Of a DNA stretch of 7,502 nt, positions 1 to 5,979 are shown one piece after another (the first letter of the stretch is position 1; every line of letters starts with the position of its first letter). The notes beneath the pieces were generated by a model that saw nothing but the letters and a program-made list of their open reading frames with translations, was not told the DNA's origin and did no database searches. A program made the position numbers and the translations under genes. Source of the stretch: Paracoccus sp. (in: a-proteobacteria) (GTDB lineage: Bacteria; Pseudomonadota; Alphaproteobacteria; Rhodobacterales; Rhodobacteraceae); NCBI GenBank assembly GCA_018056045.1, contig JAGPGI010000119.1, positions 1-7,502 of the forward strand. Reading direction: 5' to 3'.

Positions 1-47
1 GAGGCCAGAATGGCCCGCCCGTTCAAACCGGACACAGGGGGTAAAAC

Positions 48-1301
48 ATGGTCGCTTATCCGGGCGCGGACAATCCGCCGTTCCGAATGTCTATGCTGAT
101 CTATGATCGGCGCTATCGTTCGCTGAGCTTGCAGGCGGTGGTGTTCATTCTGGTCATGCTGCTGGCCAGCTGGCTGATCAACAACACGCTGCAAAACCTT
201 TCCGCCATGGGCAAGACGCTCAGCTTTGATTTCCTGTTCCGGCGGGCGGGATATGACATTCCCCAGCAACTGATCCCCTATACCTCGGACGACACGCATC
301 TGCGCGCGACGCTGGTGGGGCTGTTGAACACGCTGCTGGTGTCGATCCTTGGCTGCATCGCGGCGACGGTGCTGGGGGTGACGGTCGGCGTGCTGCGCCT
401 GTCCTCGAACTGGCTGATCGCGCGGCTGATGACGATCTATGTCGAGATCTTCCGCAATATTCCGTTGCTCTTGTGGATCCTTGTGATCCTCGCGATCTTC
501 ACCGAGGTGCTGCCGCCGCCGAACGCCTATCGCGGCGACAATCCGGCGGCGCATATGATGCTGTTCGACACCATCGCGCCGACCAACCGCTATACCGCCA
601 TCCCCTCGATCGGCATGACCAATCCGCCCGGCGTCATCGACCTCGGGCGCGAGGGGATCAGCTGGGCGGTGGTGGCCTTTGCCGTCGTCGTCATGGCGGC
701 GTGGTTCGGCCGGCGGATGCTGAACGCCCGCGCGCAGCGCATTCAGGACGCGACCGGCCTGCGCCCCAGGACCTGGTGGATCAATCTGGCCATGTTCGTG
801 CTGCCGGTGCTGGCGCTGAGCTGGTATTACGGGCTGCACCTGAACCGCCCGGTGCTCAAGGGCTTCAACTTTGTCGGTGGAATCACGCTGGACAACTCTT
901 TCGTGGTGCTGTGGCTGGCGCTGACGCTTTATACCGGCGCCTTCATCGCCGAGATCGTCCGTGCCGGCATCCTTGCCGTCAGCAAGGGCCAGTCCGAGGC
1001 CGCATCCGCACTGGGCCTGCGTCCGCGGCGCACGATGTCGCTGGTCATCCTGCCGCAGGCGCTGCGGGTGATCGTGCCGCCGCTGATCTCGCAATATCTG
1101 AACCTGACCAAGAACAGCTCGCTGGCGATCGCCGTGGGCTACATGGACCTGCGCGGCACGCTGGGCGGCACGACGCTGAACCAGACCGGCCGCGAGATGG
1201 AATGCATGGTGCTGATGATGGGGATCTATCTGCTGCTCAGCCTGATCATCTCGGGCGGGATGAACGTCTTCAACAGCAGCGTCAAGCTGAAGGAGCGGTG
1301 A
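48..1301 (+). CDS. bztB: Polar amino-acid ABC transporter, permease subunit (BztB/AapQ type)
   Basis: This is an inner-membrane permease of the HAAT/PAAT importer family. Its relatives (R. capsulatus BztB, Rhizobium AapQ) import glutamate, glutamine, aspartate, asparagine and other L-amino acids with a second permease and an ATPase. The 417 residues fit that family. A first membrane segment lies at about 29-45, and others at about 87-112, 139-154, 204-223, 243-262, 283-304, 342-365 and 387-408. The N-terminal FDFLFRRAGYDI stretch and the GLLNTLL and RNIPLLLW segments are typical. The cytoplasmic EAA loop that docks on the ATPase starts at E317 (EAASALGLRP) and ends in ILPQALR. The ATG at 48 has AGGGGG at 36-41, six bases upstream; a later Met at codon 14 is a weaker choice. 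The stop lies one base before the next gene, whose ribosome site AGGAG (1291-1295) is inside this gene, so translational coupling is likely. Family assignment is firm; the exact substrate is inferred. Confidence 0.95.
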   Translation: MVAYPGADNPPFRMSMLIYDRRYRSLSLQAVVFILVMLLASWLINNTLQNLSAMGKTLSFDFLFRRAGYDIPQQLIPYTSDDTHLRATLVGLLNTLLVSILGCIAATVLGVTVGVLRLSSNWLIARLMTIYVEIFRNIPLLLWILVILAIFTEVLPPPNAYRGDNPAAHMMLFDTIAPTNRYTAIPSIGMTNPPGVIDLGREGISWAVVAFAVVVMAAWFGRRMLNARAQRIQDATGLRPRTWWINLAMFVLPVLALSWYYGLHLNRPVLKGFNFVGGITLDNSFVVLWLALTLYTGAFIAEIVRAGILAVSKGQSEAASALGLRPRRTMSLVILPQALRVIVPPLISQYLNLTKNSSLAIAVGYMDLRGTLGGTTLNQTGREMECMVLMMGIYLLLSLIISGGMNVFNSSVKLKER

Positions 1302-1302
1302 G

Positions 1303-2754
1303 ATGAGCGATATCCAAGCCCAATCCCCTGCCTTTGTCCGCGACAACATGCTGCCGCCGCAACCGCCGCCCAGCAGTGCGGCGGGCGTGGTGCTGTGGCT
1401 GCGCACCAACCTGTTCTCGGGGCCGCTGAACATCGCACTGACCGTGCTGGGGCTGGCGATCATCTGGATGATGTTCCGCACGCTTTGGCCGTGGCTGTCG
1501 CATTCGGTCTGGAACGCCGGCAGCATGGCCGAGTGCCGGCAGATCATCTCGGAGGCTTACGGCCCCGATGCCCATGGCGGCTGCTTTGCCATCATCAAGC
1601 ATCGCTGGAACCAGTTCATCTTCGGCTTCTACCCGCAGGATCTGTATTGGCGGCCGGTGCTGGCATTCGGCTTGCTGTTTCTGGCCCTGGCGCCGGTCCT
1701 GTTCGCCGACAGCGCCAAGGCGCGCCGCATCGTGCTGGGGCTGGCCGTCGGCCTGACGCTGATCATCTCTGCCACGCTTGGCGGCGGTGCGGGTGCGCTG
1801 GTCGGCATGGCCATCCTGATGCTGGGCTGGGTCGCGCTGATCGAGACCCGCCCCGGCTGGGCACTGCTGGCCAGCCTGCTTTACCCCTTCCTTGCGGTCT
1901 GGCTGCTTTGGGGCGGCTCGCTTTGGGGGCCGGTCATGGCGCTGGCGGGCTTTGGCGTCGGCTTTGCCGTCTGGCAGGCCGCCGCGCGCTATGGGCTGTT
2001 CGCGGTCGCGTTGGGCGCGGTCGCGGCAGCGCTGTGGTGGCTGTTCGCAGCCGCGCCGGTGGCCCATACGCTGGCCGGTATCCTGCCCCTGCGGCTGGCG
2101 CCGGTGTCCTCGGACCAGTTCGGCGGCTTCGTGCTGTCGATCACCATCGGTGTCGCCGGCATCGCGCTGTCGCTGCCCATGGGGATCATTCTGGCGCTGG
2201 CGCGGCGTTCGGACCTGCCGGTCATCAAGATGATGGCAGTGATGTTCATCGAGTTCATCCGGGGCGTCCCGCTGATCACCCTGCTGTTCGTGGCCTCGCT
2301 GCTGCTGAACTATTTCCTGCCGCCGGGCACGAATTTCGACATCATCCTGCGGGTCATCATCATGGTGACGCTGTTCTCGTCAGCCTATATGGCCGAAGTG
2401 ATCCGCGGCGGTCTGGCCGCCCTGCCCAAGGGCCAGTACGAGGCCGCCGACGCGCTGGGGCTGGATTACTGGAAGGCGCAGCGGCTGATCATCCTGCCGC
2501 AGGCGCTGAAAGTGTCAATCCCCGGGATCGTCTCGACCTTCATCGGCATGTTCAAGGACACCACGCTGGTCGTCTTCGTGGGCCTGTTCGATCCGCTGAA
2601 GGCCATGTCCGACACCGTGCGGGCCAGCTTCGAATGGAAGGGCGCCTATTGGGAACCCTATATCTTCGTCGGCTCGATCTTCTTCATCCTCTGCTTCGGC
2701 ATGTCGCGCTATTCCATGTATCTGGAACGCCGGCTGAAGCGCGACCATCGCTGA
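1303..2754 (+). CDS. bztC: Polar amino-acid ABC transporter, permease subunit (BztC/AapM type), expanded
   Basis: This is the second permease, expected to pair with BztB as the membrane heterodimer. Its 483 residues exceed the roughly 385-435 I remember for AapM and BztC. A cytoplasmic, Pro-rich N-terminus leads to a membrane segment at about 41-60. Next comes the soluble segment characteristic of this subunit, with Cys78, Cys94 and FIFGFYP (105-111). From about 118 to 255 there are around six additional hydrophobic helices, rich in Ala, Leu, Gly and Trp. The conserved permease core starts near 268 (SSDQFGGFVLSI) and includes FIRGVPLITLLF, the EAA loop at E380 (EAADALGLDY) ending in ILPQALK, and FKDTTLV. 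The ATG at 1303 is one base after the bztB stop and has AGGAG seven bases upstream. The next gene starts 12 bases after the stop. The family call is firm; the function of the extra helices is unknown. Confidence 0.94.
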   Translation: MSDIQAQSPAFVRDNMLPPQPPPSSAAGVVLWLRTNLFSGPLNIALTVLGLAIIWMMFRTLWPWLSHSVWNAGSMAECRQIISEAYGPDAHGGCFAIIKHRWNQFIFGFYPQDLYWRPVLAFGLLFLALAPVLFADSAKARRIVLGLAVGLTLIISATLGGGAGALVGMAILMLGWVALIETRPGWALLASLLYPFLAVWLLWGGSLWGPVMALAGFGVGFAVWQAAARYGLFAVALGAVAAALWWLFAAAPVAHTLAGILPLRLAPVSSDQFGGFVLSITIGVAGIALSLPMGIILALARRSDLPVIKMMAVMFIEFIRGVPLITLLFVASLLLNYFLPPGTNFDIILRVIIMVTLFSSAYMAEVIRGGLAALPKGQYEAADALGLDYWKAQRLIILPQALKVSIPGIVSTFIGMFKDTTLVVFVGLFDPLKAMSDTVRASFEWKGAYWEPYIFVGSIFFILCFGMSRYSMYLERRLKRDHR

Positions 2755-2766
2755 GGAGCGCAATCC

Positions 2767-3540
2767 ATGACCGCAACCAACCCCGTCGCGACGCCCGAAC
2801 TTGGCGAAACCGCGATCGAGATTGCCAAGCTGAACAAATGGTATGGCACCTTCCACGTCCTGCGCGACATCGACCTGAATGTCAGCCGGGGCGAGCGGAT
2901 CGTCATTGCCGGGCCTTCGGGCTCGGGCAAGTCGACGCTGATCCGCTGCATCAACCGGCTTGAGGAACACCAGTCCGGCAAGATCGTCGTCGATGGCACC
3001 GAACTGACCAATGACCTGAAAAACATCGACAAGGTGCGGTCCGAGGTCGGGATGGTGTTCCAGCACTTCAACCTGTTCCCGCATCTGACGATTCTGGAAA
3101 ACTGCACGCTGGCGCCGATCTGGGTGCGCAAGATCCCCAAGCGCGAGGCCGAGGAAACGGCGATGCATTTCCTGACCAAGGTCAAGATCCCCGATCAGGC
3201 CCATAAATATCCGGGCCAGCTTTCGGGCGGCCAGCAGCAGCGCGTGGCGATTGCCCGCTCGCTGTGCATGCGGCCGCGGATCATGCTGTTCGATGAGCCG
3301 ACCAGTGCCCTTGACCCCGAAATGATCAAGGAAGTTCTGGATACCATGATCGAACTGGCCGAGGACGGCATGACCATGCTGTGCGTCACCCATGAGATGG
3401 GCTTTGCCCAGGCGGTGGCACATCGGGTCATCTTCATGGATCAGGGCCAGATCGTCGAACAGAACACCCCGCGCGAGTTCTTCAACAATCCGAAATCGGA
3501 ACGCACCAAGCTGTTCCTCAGCCAGATTCTGGGGCACTAG
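2767..3540 (+). CDS. bztD: Polar amino-acid ABC transporter, ATP-binding subunit (BztD/AapP type)
   Basis: This cytoplasmic ATPase powers the BztB/BztC permease pair; a dimer is expected to hydrolyse ATP as substrate is released from the binding protein. At 257 residues it has normal length. All nucleotide-binding motifs are present in order: Walker [10 protein letters not shown] (49-57), Q-loop Gln99 in [10 protein letters not shown], signature LSGGQ (152-156), Walker B RIMLFDE (171-177), D-loop SALD (180-183) and H-loop His209 in VTHEM. The [11 protein letters not shown] string and the C-terminal TKLFLSQIL ending are typical of the GlnQ/HisP/AapP group. The start ATG has AGGAG at 2754-2758, overlapping the bztC stop, with eight bases between. 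It is the last gene of the bztBCD unit: after its TAG comes a hairpin-rich spacer and a gene with its own promoter-like sequence. No missing or altered key residue was seen. Confidence 0.96.
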   Translation: MTATNPVATPELGETAIEIAKLNKWYGTFHVLRDIDLNVSRGERIVIAGPSGSGKSTLIRCINRLEEHQSGKIVVDGTELTNDLKNIDKVRSEVGMVFQHFNLFPHLTILENCTLAPIWVRKIPKREAEETAMHFLTKVKIPDQAHKYPGQLSGGQQQRVAIARSLCMRPRIMLFDEPTSALDPEMIKEVLDTMIELAEDGMTMLCVTHEMGFAQAVAHRVIFMDQGQIVEQNTPREFFNNPKSERTKLFLSQILGH

Positions 3541-3565
3541 ATTTCGCCCCGATGACCGGGCGGCA

Positions 3566-3631
3566 GGTGGGGGACCTCGCGTCCCCCGCCCTTTGCTGGC
3601 GCAAAGGACTCCCCCAGCGGGATATTTGCGC
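3566..3631 (+). other. Hairpin cluster after bztD, with alternative pairings
   Basis: Two hairpins abut. The first pairs GGTGGGGGAC (3566-3575) with GTCCCCCGCC (3581-3590), ten pairs including one G-T, over loop CTCGC. The second pairs CTTTGC (3591-3596) with GCAAAG (3601-3606) over TGGC. The 3' arm of the second can instead pair further downstream, as GCGCAAA (3599-3605) with TTTGCGC (3625-3631), and a second CCCCC (3611-3615) could compete for the GGGGG arm. The first hairpin followed by CTTT may terminate the bzt transcript. The block CTCCCCCAGCGGGATATTT looks to me like a family of intergenic elements common in Rhodobacteraceae genomes; that is from memory and not verified. Confidence 0.55.
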
Positions 3632-3658
3632 ATGGAAGATGGTGGCTGCCTTCTGCGG

Positions 3659-3697
3659 TTGCCGGGCAGGGCGAGGACGGTCTATCTTGCCGGCAAC
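3659..3697 (+). promoter_or_regulatory. Putative promoter/operator of the RTX-repeat gene
   Basis: TTGCCG (3659-3664) and TATCTT (3683-3688), 18 bases apart, each match 4 of 6 bases of the sigma-70 consensus and would start transcription about 15-20 bases before the gene. TTGCCGG occurs twice in direct orientation, at 3659-3665 and 3687-3693. The second copy is part of a perfect 10-bp palindrome TTGCCGGCAA (3687-3696). GTTGCCGG (3658-3665) and CCGGCAAC (3690-3697) also form an inverted repeat around the -10. This could be an operator or an RNA hairpin; no regulator is identifiable. Confidence 0.35.
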
Positions 3698-3714
3698 TGT
3701 TTCGGAGATTCATG

Positions 3715-4566
3715 ATGAACCAGACGATCTTTCTGCTGCTGGGCGTGTTGGGCCTTGTCGGCATCGGCGCGGCCGTTTCCGGCAATGACGACGATCACCC
3801 GCCAGAAGGCGACGCCGACGATCCCCGTCTGCATCCCGATACCGTCATTGGCGACAAGGACAGCGACGAGGATCAGGTCCTGACCGGCACCGATGGTGAT
3901 GACGGGATCCTTGGCGGCGAGGGCGATGACACCCTTGACGGCGGCGCCGGCGACGATCTGGTGGCCGGCGCTTACGGCGATGACAGCATCATCGCCGATG
4001 CCGGCAATGACGATATCTATCTGGGCTCGGGCGATGACGTCTATGGCGCCGACGCGCCCGGCGTGAACCAGGGCAATGACACGATCTTTGGCGGTTATGG
4101 CGAGGATACCATCACCACCAACCTTGGCAGCCATTCCATCGAGGGCGGCGAGGGCGATGACGAGATCCATGACAATGGCGGCTCGGTCTCTATCGACGGC
4201 GAGGAGGATGACGATCTGATCCTGTCGGCCGATGCCTCGGATCCGGAGGCGCCCGATACGCTGATGGGCGGCGAGGGGGTCGATACCATCCATGCCGGCG
4301 CCGGCGATATCGTCGATGCGGGCAGCGGCGCGGACCAGATCATCCTGCGCAGCGATGCCGGTGGCGCGGCCGATATCGCCCTTGGCGGCGCTGACAGCAT
4401 CACCATCACGCTGGCCGCCGATTATACCGGCGAGGCAAGCTATGAGCTGGTGCAGGACGGCGAGGATGTGCGGCTGGTGGTCGACGGGGTCGAGCTTGCG
4501 ATCCTGCGCGGCACCGAGGTCGCCGATGTCGACCAGATCTCGCTGGTGCGCGAAGCCGTCAGCTGA
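3715..4566 (+). CDS. Acidic RTX-repeat (hemolysin-type calcium-binding) protein with N-terminal hydrophobic segment
   Basis: Numbering here is from the ATG at 3712; the adjacent ATG at 3715 is preferred because GGAG (3704-3707) then sits seven rather than four bases upstream. The product is about 283 residues. Residues 6-22 form one hydrophobic stretch (IFLLLGVLGLVGIGAAV), then a very Asp/Glu-rich linker. Glycine/aspartate nonapeptide-like repeats (GGxGxDxh) follow at about 59-135, with GGEGDDTLDGGAGDDLV clearest, and degenerate copies at 143-170 and 185-211. In known RTX proteins such repeats bind Ca2+ and fold as a parallel beta-roll. The C-terminal 70 residues are beta-rich without repeats (ITITLAADYTGEASYELV). 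I count one Lys, five Arg and no Cys, so the pI must be very low. No positive charge precedes the hydrophobic stretch, so a classical Sec signal is doubtful; membrane anchoring or type I export are alternatives. No secretion genes are nearby. Calcium binding is likely; the biological role is unknown. Confidence 0.85.
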   Translation: MNQTIFLLLGVLGLVGIGAAVSGNDDDHPPEGDADDPRLHPDTVIGDKDSDEDQVLTGTDGDDGILGGEGDDTLDGGAGDDLVAGAYGDDSIIADAGNDDIYLGSGDDVYGADAPGVNQGNDTIFGGYGEDTITTNLGSHSIEGGEGDDEIHDNGGSVSIDGEEDDDLILSADASDPEAPDTLMGGEGVDTIHAGAGDIVDAGSGADQIILRSDAGGAADIALGGADSITITLAADYTGEASYELVQDGEDVRLVVDGVELAILRGTEVADVDQISLVREAVS

Positions 4567-4598
4567 GCGGTCCGCTTTCGCCAGACCGATCCATGAGA

Positions 4599-4629
4599 AA
4601 CGGCGCGCGGGGAGATCCCGCGCGCCGTT
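4599..4629. terminator. Bidirectional intrinsic terminator between convergent genes
   Basis: AACGGCGCGCGGG (4599-4611) pairs perfectly with CCCGCGCGCCGTT (4617-4629), a 13-bp stem over the five-base loop GAGAT. It lies 32 bases after the RTX gene stop and 34 bases beyond the stop of the minus-strand aminotransferase, so it can serve both. Read on the minus strand the stem is followed by TCTC after the TT arm, and on the plus strand by CGCG; neither side has a long U tract, as is common in GC-rich alphaproteobacteria. Confidence 0.75.
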
Positions 4630-4663
4630 CGCGTATCCGGCATGTCGGACCTGCGAGCCGGCC

Positions 4664-5524
4664 TCAGACGGCGGCCTTGAGCGATTCTTCCAGATAGAGT
4701 TCGCGCAGGCGGGTGGCGACCGGACCCGGCTTGCCATTGCCCAGCTTGACACCGTCGATCTCGACGACCGGCATCACGAAGGCCGAGGCCGAGGTGAAGA
4801 AGGCCTCGTCCGCCGCCTGCGCCTCGGCGATGGTAAAGGGGCGTTCCTCGATCTGCATCTGTGCCTCGGCGGCATAGCGCAGGAGCGAGGCGCGGGTGAT
4901 GCCGTGCAGGATGTCATTGGACAATTGCCGGGTGACGATCTTGCCATCCTTGACGATATAGGTGTTGTTCGAGGTGCCCTCGGTCACGAAACCGTCCTCG
5001 GTGAACCATGCGTCATCGACGCCCTGATGCTTGGCCTCCATCTTGGCCATCGAGGGATAGAGAAGCTGCACGGTCTTGATGTCGCGGCGCCCCCAGCGCA
5101 GGTCGGGGATCGAGATGACGCGGATGCCGGTTTTCGCCTGCGGATTGTCGGCGAGACCGGGCTTGGCCTGCGTGAACAGCACCACGGTCAGCGGCGTGCC
5201 CTCGGGCGGATAGGCGAAATCGCGGTCGCCGCCGTTCCCGCGCGAGACCTGCAGATAGATCAGCCCCTCGTCGATATTGTTCAGCTCGATCAACTCGTGA
5301 TGGATCGCCAGCCATTCCGCGGGTGCCATCGGGTTCTTCATCCCCAGAGCCTCAAGCGAGCGGGTCAGCCGCGCGACATGGCCTTCGAATTCCAGCACCT
5401 GCCGGTTCAGCACGCTGGTCACCTCATAGACCGCGTCTGCCATCACGAAACCACGGTCAAAGATCGAGACCTTGGCCTCGGCCTCGGGCAGGTAGTCTCC
5501 ATTCAGATAGACGGTGCGGGTCAT
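4664..5524 (-). CDS. dat: D-amino-acid aminotransferase (fold type IV PLP enzyme)
   Basis: This is a cytoplasmic PLP enzyme of the class IV aminotransferase family (D-alanine aminotransferase / BCAT / ADC lyase). The predicted reaction is transfer of the amino group between D-amino acids and 2-oxo acids, for example D-Ala + 2-oxoglutarate to pyruvate + D-Glu. The 286 residues match the Bacillus enzyme (about 283). The N-terminal pattern VSIFDRGFVMADAVYEV (19-35) is characteristic. RWGRRDIKT carries the presumed Schiff-base Lys150, and TEGTSNN (181-187) supplies Glu182, expected at the cofactor pyridine nitrogen. TRASLLR and FTSASAFVMPVVEIDG follow. The loop that binds the substrate carboxylate in Bacillus DAAT (RxH) reads Arg101-Asp-Phe103 here, so substrate range is less certain. 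The ATG at 5522-5524 has AGGAG (5534-5538 on the minus strand) nine bases upstream; an in-frame upstream extension to 5707 lacks family similarity and was not used. It is transcribed alone, convergent with the RTX gene. Confidence 0.88.
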   Translation of the reverse strand: MTRTVYLNGDYLPEAEAKVSIFDRGFVMADAVYEVTSVLNRQVLEFEGHVARLTRSLEALGMKNPMAPAEWLAIHHELIELNNIDEGLIYLQVSRGNGGDRDFAYPPEGTPLTVVLFTQAKPGLADNPQAKTGIRVISIPDLRWGRRDIKTVQLLYPSMAKMEAKHQGVDDAWFTEDGFVTEGTSNNTYIVKDGKIVTRQLSNDILHGITRASLLRYAAEAQMQIEERPFTIAEAQAADEAFFTSASAFVMPVVEIDGVKLGNGKPGPVATRLRELYLEESLKAAV

Positions 5525-5713
5525 GTCTTTGTTCTCCTGTCCCCAAAGCGTCGCTGGTCTGTTCGCGGTCCTGCGCCAGAAGCGGCAGCGCGTCAAGTTC
5601 CGCCAAGGCGGCAGCCGGTGCAACCGCAAACGCATCGCCGCAGGAGAGGAGGGAGGGCGCGAAAACTTTGGCCCATGATGGCAGGATGCTGCCGAGGGGC
5701 CCTGCAAGGGCAG

Positions 5714-5719
5714 TTGACA
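5714..5719 (+). promoter_or_regulatory. Consensus -35 box (TTGACA) with poor -10
   Basis: A perfect TTGACA lies about 120 bases upstream of the strong hairpin terminator on the same strand. At the normal 17-18 base spacing (5737-5743) the sequence is GCAGAAG, a poor -10. Some Rhodobacteraceae promoters do tolerate weak -10 boxes, so this could drive a short non-coding transcript. It may also be chance. Confidence 0.25.
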
Positions 5720-5746
5720 GGGCGTCTACTGCTCAGGCAGAAGTGA

Positions 5747-5870
5747 TCGAATGTCGGGCAGTGTTGATAGCCGTCTGACCACCGAACACCTGGGCGGCCA
5801 CGCGGGGAGGCTGGTCGCCATACAGGGGAGGAGCAACAGGCCCTGCGGTCGCCGCAGGGCCTGTTGTTGT
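5747..5870 (+). ncRNA. Possible small RNA, orientation uncertain
   Basis: A transcript starting around 5745-5750 and ending at the terminator would be about 120 nt. It contains an internal 8-bp stem, GGCGGCCA (5793-5800) with TGGTCGCC (5812-5819, one G-U), over an 11-base loop carrying GGGGAGG. A second GGGGAGG (5825-5831) lies unpaired before the terminator. Read on the minus strand, the same two sites are CCTCCCC, the anti-Shine-Dalgarno type of motif seen in loops of several alphaproteobacterial sRNAs, and the same hairpin would then lie at the 5' side. No open frame fits. I do not recognise a named RNA family. Confidence 0.22.
5834..5870 (+). terminator. Strong intrinsic terminator hairpin
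   Basis: CAACAGGCCCTGCGG (5834-5848) pairs perfectly with CCGCAGGGCCTGTTG (5852-5866), a 15-bp stem over the loop TCG, with a possible further G-T and A-T pair at the base. On the plus strand it is followed by TTGTCTC, giving a T-rich tail; on the minus strand by CTCCTCCCC. It could end a plus-strand small RNA, or end the minus-strand transcript from the ABC ATPase and the 64-residue gene so that it does not run into dat, or both. Confidence 0.75.
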
Positions 5871-5928
5871 CTCAGGGGGCATGCTTGTTGGAAATGCCTG
5901 CCCGTCATATCCAAGAAAATCCGTAGCT

Positions 5929-5944
5929 TAGGCAATATTGCCTA
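5929..5944. promoter_or_regulatory. Perfect 16-bp palindrome, operator-like
   Basis: TAGGCAATATTGCCTA is a perfect dyad without spacer, inside the most AT-rich patch of the window. Length and AT-rich centre are typical of a site for a homodimeric helix-turn-helix repressor. It is about 35 bases past the stop of the 64-residue gene and some 60 bases on the other side of the strong terminator, so what it controls is unclear: a plus-strand transcript or a non-coding RNA are possible. I cannot assign it to a known regulator. Confidence 0.4.
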
Positions 5945-5958
5945 TATGCCTCGCTTGC

Positions 5959-5976
5959 CGGACCCGGTCGGGTCCG
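5959..5976 (-). terminator. Small hairpin just past the 64-residue gene
   Basis: CGGACCC (5959-5965) pairs with GGGTCCG (5970-5976) over the tetraloop GGTC. It begins three bases beyond the stop codon of the minus-strand small gene. There is no U tract on that strand, so it may act as an RNA 3'-end stabiliser or weak terminator; assignment is tentative. Confidence 0.35.
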
Positions 5977-5979
5977 CGC

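Larger units (their letters stand above)
5525..5979. other. 455-bp stretch without a convincing gene
   Basis: No open frame here has both a plausible ribosome site and a credible protein. The part next to the aminotransferase (5525-5720) should hold its promoter. A minus-strand TTGACG (complement of 5591-5596) is the best -35 candidate, but no good -10 follows at 17-18 bases. The middle holds a possible small-RNA unit ending in a strong hairpin, and 5893-5950 is locally AT-rich and contains a perfect palindrome. These are listed separately. Confidence 0.6.

Noticed and set aside
3913..4161. Exact 18-base DNA repeat at 3913-3930 and 4144-4161.
   Set aside because: It encodes the repeated GGEGDD motif of the RTX protein, so it is explained by protein repeats and not a mobile or CRISPR element.
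5641..5651. Strong Shine-Dalgarno-like AGGAGAGGAGG on the plus strand.
   Set aside because: The nearest ATG is over 20 bases downstream and opens only a 23-codon frame without other support.
5600..5675. A 27-codon minus-strand frame (starting at 5675) with a Cys-rich CVCGCTGC stretch, possible leader peptide for dat.
   Set aside because: There is no ribosome site before its ATG and no sign of an attenuator hairpin after it; Cys codons are expected by chance in this composition.
5525..5707. In-frame N-terminal extension of the aminotransferase.
   Set aside because: The extension is Arg/Pro-rich without family similarity, while the ATG at 5522-5524 has AGGAG at good spacing and starts exactly where family members start.
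5457..5732. A stop-free minus-strand frame, Ala-rich, overlapping the start of dat in another frame, that reads like protein (for example LPSWAKVFAPSLL).
   Set aside because: It has no ATG or GTG start with a ribosome site, third-position GC is only about 65% against 84% or more in neighbours, and it runs 68 bases into the well-supported dat gene.
4682..5746. Long plus-strand frame opposite dat, and similarly long frames opposite bztC, bztD and the ABC ATPase.
   Set aside because: These are antisense shadows of GC-rich genes; the opposite strands encode complete, recognisable families.
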